Part shown: positions 4,643-6,204 of the stretch, one piece after another | Numbering within the stretch: the stretch's first letter is position 1 | Layout of the letters: every line of letters begins with the position of its first letter | Assembly (NCBI GenBank): GCA_017614625.1 | Contig: JAGABK010000049.1 | Span: forward strand, 1 to 6,204 | Direction of reading: 5' to 3' | Origin: Spirochaetales bacterium | GTDB taxonomy: Bacteria; Spirochaetota; Spirochaetia; Sphaerochaetales; Sphaerochaetaceae | DNA: 6,204 nt | Position numbers and translations under genes: made by a program | The notes under the pieces: generated by a model | Seen by the model: only the letters and a program-made list of their open reading frames with translations | Told to the model about the DNA's origin: nothing | Databases searched by the model: none

Positions 4643-5992
4643 ATGAAAAAAGTTGCTTTGGCAATTTTTCTTATTGTCGTAATGGTTCTGACATCCTGCT
4701 CATCGGCCAAGAAAGCCGAGCCCGAGGTTGCCGGAAATGTCATTGTAAAGGTCGGTGACAGGGTAGAGGGATTCGAGACCCTCGAAGCCGCAGTCGCATC
4801 GGTTTTCGACGGTGAGACTGCCGTACTCACTGTTACAGCGGATATCACGGTCACCAAGGAAATCGTTGTCGCCAACAAGAACATCACAATCGTCAACAAG
4901 GACGGTCTGGATGTCGTGATCACGGACGGAACAAAGGAGAACGGACCTGCCGCCGTCGAAGCCGGCTACAAGGTCAACGACGTCTTCTTCGTCAGGGCTA
5001 CCGGAGAACTCACCCTTGAAGGAAACAAGACCGGTTCGCTTACGTTCCAGGGCGTAGGAAAGACAGCTCTTCCCGTGGCAAGATCAATGTTCATCATGCC
5101 CAAGAACGACGGAGGAAAGATCACGGTCAATCCCGGTGTCATCATCCAGGGCCAGAACTCTGCCGGCGGAGCAGGAGTCTTCAGATGCTACGGAACTCTC
5201 GTGATCAACGGCGGTATCTTCAGGGACAACTTCATTGAAAAGAGCAACGGATGTGTCATCTTTATCGGACTTCATGGTTCCGTTACGATCAACGACGGCG
5301 AATTCACCAACAACGATGCAGGCTCCAGCAACGGCGGAACGATCCAGGTTTCGAATGATGAAGGCTCGACTCTTGTCGTGAACGCCGGAACTTTCACCGG
5401 AAGCAAGGCTGCAAGAGGAGCAATCATCAACTCCTACGCAAACAGCATCGTCACGATCAACGGCGGAACCTTCACGGCAAGTTCGGCAACTGCAAACGAG
5501 AACGGAGCCGCTGTCTACTGTCTCGGAACCTTCACGATCAACGGCGGAACCTTCACGGGCAACGAGAAGTTTGATGTCTACAAGGGAGCCGACACGGTCA
5601 AGATCGAAGGTGCGGCAACAATAGCCAATCTCGGCCTCGACAAGGCCCTTGCAGAGGCTGCCGCAGCAGCTGCTGCTGTTCCTGAGCACAACCACGTCTG
5701 GCAATACTCCGCAAATCTTGCAACCTGTCAGGTCTGCGGAACAACACGCAGCTGCGCCAGTTCCCAGATTCTCGCCGGAGTTCCTTCCAATATTACGGTC
5801 TCGGGTCTGGCCGAAGGGAAAAAACTTGAATTGATCATTCCCGATGTAGGCTTTACAGATATTCTGGTAAACGGAACTGTTTCATATCCCGCCCTGATGA
5901 CTGCCAACGTCTATATCATTGCCGAAGATGCAGAAACGAAGCTTTCAATCCAGTCTCCTTCGGCCGGAGTCTTCCAGGTAACAGTAAACTGA
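4643..5992 (+). CDS. Beta-helix repeat lipoprotein
   Basis: A 449-aa protein. The start is set by GGAGG 6 nt before the ATG and by a lipoprotein signal: MKK, a hydrophobic core, then LTSC with Cys19 as the lipidated residue. An upstream in-frame ATG (4595) would spoil the signal peptide. Residues 50-180 are beta-rich with irregular repeats. From about 184 to 310, parallel beta-helix rungs carry a recurring motif: LVINGGIF, VTINDGEF, LVVNAGTF, VTINGGTF and FTINGGTF. An Ala-rich linker (about 345-355) leads to HNHVWQYSANLATCQVCG (359-376), the H-x-H-x-W...CxxCG motif of many Firmicutes surface proteins, possibly metal-binding. Residues 390-449 look like a further beta domain. Such proteins are usually surface-exposed binding or adhesion proteins or carbohydrate-active relatives; no catalytic site is evident, so function is unassigned. 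It is monocistronic, ending at the terminator at 6038-6071. Confidence 0.9.
   Translation: MKKVALAIFLIVVMVLTSCSSAKKAEPEVAGNVIVKVGDRVEGFETLEAAVASVFDGETAVLTVTADITVTKEIVVANKNITIVNKDGLDVVITDGTKENGPAAVEAGYKVNDVFFVRATGELTLEGNKTGSLTFQGVGKTALPVARSMFIMPKNDGGKITVNPGVIIQGQNSAGGAGVFRCYGTLVINGGIFRDNFIEKSNGCVIFIGLHGSVTINDGEFTNNDAGSSNGGTIQVSNDEGSTLVVNAGTFTGSKAARGAIINSYANSIVTINGGTFTASSATANENGAAVYCLGTFTINGGTFTGNEKFDVYKGADTVKIEGAATIANLGLDKALAEAAAAAAAVPEHNHVWQYSANLATCQVCGTTRSCASSQILAGVPSNITVSGLAEGKKLELIIPDVGFTDILVNGTVSYPALMTANVYIIAEDAETKLSIQSPSAGVFQVTVN
5451..5558 (+). repeat. Exact 27-bp direct repeat within the beta-helix region
   Basis: The 27 bases at 5451-5477 recur exactly at 5532-5558, 81 bp (27 codons) apart and in frame, each coding for the T-I-N-G-G-T-F-T rung. 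Related, less exact copies lie upstream. The identity at synonymous positions suggests recent duplication or gene conversion of a rung. Confidence 0.8.
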
Positions 5993-6004
5993 CAATGACG
6001 GGTT

Positions 6005-6020
6005 TGAGAACTGATTCTCA
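6005..6020. repeat. Small hairpin after the lipoprotein gene
   Basis: TGAGAA (6005-6010) and TTCTCA (6015-6020) pair around CTGA. No T-run follows. It lies between the stop codon and the main terminator and may protect the mRNA 3' end. Confidence 0.4.
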
Positions 6021-6028
6021 CGTGTAAT

Positions 6029-6071
6029 AACAGAAAAGCACCGGCGGACATCCCGTCGGTGCTTTCTGTTT
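6029..6071. terminator. Bidirectional intrinsic terminator
   Basis: GCACCGGCGG (6038-6047) pairs with CCGTCGGTGC (6053-6062) around a 5-nt loop, a 10-bp stem with one G-T pair. It is followed on the plus strand by TTTCTGTTT (6063-6071) and on the minus strand by TTTTCTGTT. It ends the lipoprotein transcript rightwards and the tRNA-Ser transcript leftwards. Confidence 0.88.
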
Positions 6072-6159
6072 CGGAGTGATAGGGATTCGAACCCTAGGTG
6101 AGGACGAGCCCCACACCAGATTTCGAGTCTGGCTCCTTCGACCACTCGGACATCGCTCC
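6072..6159 (-). tRNA. tRNA-Ser(CGA)
   Basis: An 88-nt class II tRNA. From the 5' end: acceptor GGAGCGA, short D-arm TCC...GGA with GAGTGGTCGAA loop, anticodon stem CCAGA/TCTGG with loop CTCGAAA (anticodon CGA, reading UCG), long variable arm GTGGGG...CCTCAC, T-arm TAGGG-TTCGAAT-CCCTA, and acceptor 3' strand TCACTCC with discriminator G. The long variable arm and G73 are serine identity marks. The 3' CCA is not encoded (AAA follows). The acceptor has a C-A mismatch at the fifth pair (bases 6155 and 6077). It runs convergent to the lipoprotein gene. Confidence 0.93.
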
Positions 6160-6169
6160 AACGATGTGC

Positions 6170-6198
6170 ATTATTACGTTATTTCGCGTCCGTGTCAA
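6170..6198 (-). promoter_or_regulatory. Promoter of the tRNA-Ser gene
   Basis: On the minus strand, TTGACA (6198-6193), a 17-nt spacer and AATAAT (6175-6170). Transcription would start near 6163, only about 4 nt before the mature tRNA 5' end at 6159. It gives the tRNA its own monocistronic unit. Confidence 0.8.
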
Positions 6199-6204
6199 AC
6201 GTTG

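Noticed and set aside
3973..4923. Minus-strand open frame of 316 codons
   Set aside because: It runs antisense through the membrane protein, the XRE regulator, the intergenic region and the lipoprotein start. The sequence is not protein-like, and it reads the CotH relic in a frame other than the one matching CotH.
5084..5704. Minus-strand open frame of 206 codons
   Set aside because: Antisense of the beta-helix repeats; its repeats (for example SAVDRE) mirror the TINGGTF rungs.

Overview
The window reads as bacterial chromosome of about 55% GC, probably from a gut-type anaerobe. The gene families (CotH kinase, VTC-domain polyphosphate polymerase with DUF4956, a small membrane protein paired with a short XRE regulator, and a beta-helix lipoprotein with an HxHxW...CxxCG motif) are commonest in Clostridia. 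Some host-associated spirochaetes also carry such sets, and nothing here decides the phylum.

Left part (1-3579, minus strand): a three-gene operon reading leftwards. First is a VTC-domain polyphosphate polymerase (3579-2908), then a four-helix DUF4956 membrane protein (2867-2196), then a large CotH-family protein kinase (2192 to beyond base 1, so its C-terminus is missing). The gaps are 40 nt and 3 nt. The CotH protein has an N-terminal membrane anchor, a Met/Gln-rich repeat inserted in the kinase domain, and a long Ser/Gly/Arg-rich tail.

Centre (3580-4299): a divergent intergenic region, then a plus-strand pair encoding a 107-aa three-helix membrane protein and a 68-aa Cro/C1-type regulator. 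A near-consensus sigma70 promoter with an extended -10 drives the pair. It is overlapped by two copies of an 18-bp palindrome, the pattern expected of an autoregulated repressor. Two TTCACA direct repeats 10 bp apart lie between the divergent promoters.

Right-centre (4300-4642): no intact gene. It holds several hairpins, a 14-bp palindrome, a 90-bp segment 78% identical to the CotH tail region (a decayed relic in the same orientation), and a short sequence resembling the 3' end of the tRNA-Ser gene found further right.

Right (4643-6204): a plus-strand 449-aa lipoprotein with a right-handed beta-helix repeat region and a small Cys/His motif. It ends at a bidirectional terminator shared with a convergent tRNA-Ser(CGA) gene (6159-6072, minus), whose own promoter is visible at 6170-6198.

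The left operon probably couples polyphosphate synthesis at the membrane (VTC plus DUF4956) with an extracytoplasmic CotH kinase. The shared operon is visible in the sequence; the functional link is inference.
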